The notes beneath the pieces are model-generated. The model made no database searches. It saw only the letters and a program-made list of their open reading frames with translations, and was not told where the DNA came from. From Saccoglossus kowalevskii (taxonomy: Eukaryota; Hemichordata; Enteropneusta; Harrimaniidae): a stretch of 59,236 nt of DNA. The position numbers were made by a program, and so were the translations under genes. The stretch covers positions 97,646 to 156,881 of the forward strand of contig NW_003141318.1 in assembly GCF_000003605.2 (NCBI RefSeq), written 5' to 3'. How positions within the stretch are numbered: position 1 is the stretch's first letter; each line of letters opens with the position of its first letter. Shown here piece after piece: positions 58,010 through 59,236 of the stretch.

Positions 58010-59236
58010 GAAACATCATGTTAGGCGAGTAGTTTTCAAAATACAGTACATGTATAGCTAATAAAACCACAAAATCTGGAAATATTGATAATGGTATATT
58101 CTTCACGTTTTGGACAAAAACTTTTGCAAAAATAACTATATGCTTTACTACATGTATATGTTACAACAACATTCTGAAATGTACATAGGTCCTTTTTACA
58201 AGTGGATCCTATTTATTGTGTAAAAAATACTTAAAAATATCATTTGGCTATACATGTATTAATTAACTTTGTGAGCAACCAGCATATCTGTTTCAATGGT
58301 AGCTGTCATATTGTTGCATTGGCAGAGATGGAAATGATCTTCCACATATCATGATCTACTATTTATCAATATCCAGGTTTCAACATTTGACAAAAATAGA
58401 TACACATCTCCAATAATAGAAAAGCACATCACAAAAAAGGAATATTGTATTCACCATATTAGAAGCGCATCTCCAATACACATACACATGTATTTATTGC
58501 ATGCAAAGTCACTGAAATATGCTTTATTTTGACTACAGCCTTGCCATTCAAATTTAAAAAAATGTGCTTAAATGCAGGCATTTAAATATAAATGCAAACA
58601 CTGAGCAGAGTGGTTCCAAGTGGCTTTGGTATAACATTATAAATTTTAATGAAATCGTGACCATCTATACTGTACAAGTTGTATGGTCCTATTTGGAACA
58701 GTGCCAAAGATATTACAGTTATGAATATTATTGAGGTCACATAGTTATATATAGTTATCTGATATGTTAGTCATATCTTCTGTCTGATGCCTTCAATAGA
58801 GAACCAATTGCATATCCCTGACTGTAACAATGCCTGAGATGTTACAATTACGGTATGCATATCAATGAGGTCACATGATCATGTATGACAATCTGATATG
58901 TTAATTATATCTCTCTTCTAATGACTTCTTTACATTGTAGCACTGGCTGCATGGCACTATCTGCAACAGTTCTTGATATATTATGCTATGCATATCAATG
59001 AGATCACATGACCCCATTTTTTTTACAAAGTCTGTAATTAATATGCATGGATTTCAAATCTGGAATAATCAGAGCAATGTATTAAAATTTGATGAGTGGC
59101 ACTCCAAACATCTGTGGAGCATTCATAAATTGGGTAATTTATGCAATTTAGGTAATTAGTAAGCATAAAATTAAAAAATTGGCAATTTTCACTTTAGGAA
59201 TGGTTCAGTGAAAATAAAATCCAGTGAATATACTTT
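58010..59236. other. Right-edge interval with repeats
   Basis: Two or three diverged copies of a motif around CATATCAATGAGGTCACATGA (near 58735, 58855 and 58990, period about 125-130 bp) form a degenerate tandem repeat. The last ~50 bases match the interior of the 1457-1669 MITE. No exon was seen. Confidence 0.6.

Noticed and set aside
1-59236. LTR retroelements, endogenous viruses or Polintons
   Set aside because: No long terminal repeats, capsid, protease, integrase or family B polymerase text was recognised; the only reverse transcriptases are of the LINE type.

Overview
This is animal nuclear DNA. It is AT-rich and intron-bearing, with sparse coding, LINE fragments, tRNA-derived SINE relics, several MITE-like foldback elements and minisatellites. 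The gene content (an NXPE-family type II membrane protein, a rhodopsin-type neuropeptide-like GPCR, an MBLAC1-like metallo-beta-lactamase-fold exon and a tryptophanase) fits a marine invertebrate, most likely a deuterostome. An acorn worm (enteropneust hemichordate) would suit the tryptophanase best, but that is inference and no species marker was seen.

Layout. 1-8.4 kb is gene-poor with foldback elements and an 80-bp dispersed repeat. 8.4-14.1 kb holds one intact single-exon GPCR (11910-13046, +), with a decayed copy on the opposite strand to its left (8390-9030) and a decayed same-strand copy to its right (13725-14080); a pair of oppositely oriented ~60-bp minisatellites lies between the left copy and the gene. 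15.5-25.8 kb is a four-exon NXPE-like gene on the minus strand (609 residues as reconstructed), whose first intron carries a 1.2-kb satellite of a 16-bp unit and a ~690-bp tandem duplication. Its first exon has a broken duplicate at 27.5 kb. 28.8-34.9 kb holds two decayed LINE copies of the same family, each lacking what the other keeps. 36.1-37.7 kb is a two-exon tryptophanase gene (minus, 476 residues). 37.9-46 kb is mainly non-coding, with a copy of the tryptophanase promoter, a pair of identical-length MITEs and some unassigned splice-bounded open segments. 46.5-52.9 kb is an old tandem duplication containing one block of about 200 bp that is almost identical between otherwise diverged copies. 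53-59.2 kb is mostly repeats plus the last exon of an MBLAC1-like gene that carries a reading-frame break.

How the parts relate. The genes do not form an obvious pathway. The outstanding item is the tryptophanase: a bacterial-type PLP enzyme that makes indole, here with a GT-AG intron, a eukaryotic promoter context and the three active-site residues that separate tryptophanases from tyrosine phenol-lyases. This is what a functional, domesticated horizontal transfer should look like, and it could supply the indole that some marine worms halogenate. No halogenase or peroxidase gene is visible in the window. All statements are from reading the sequence by eye; no database search or alignment was run.
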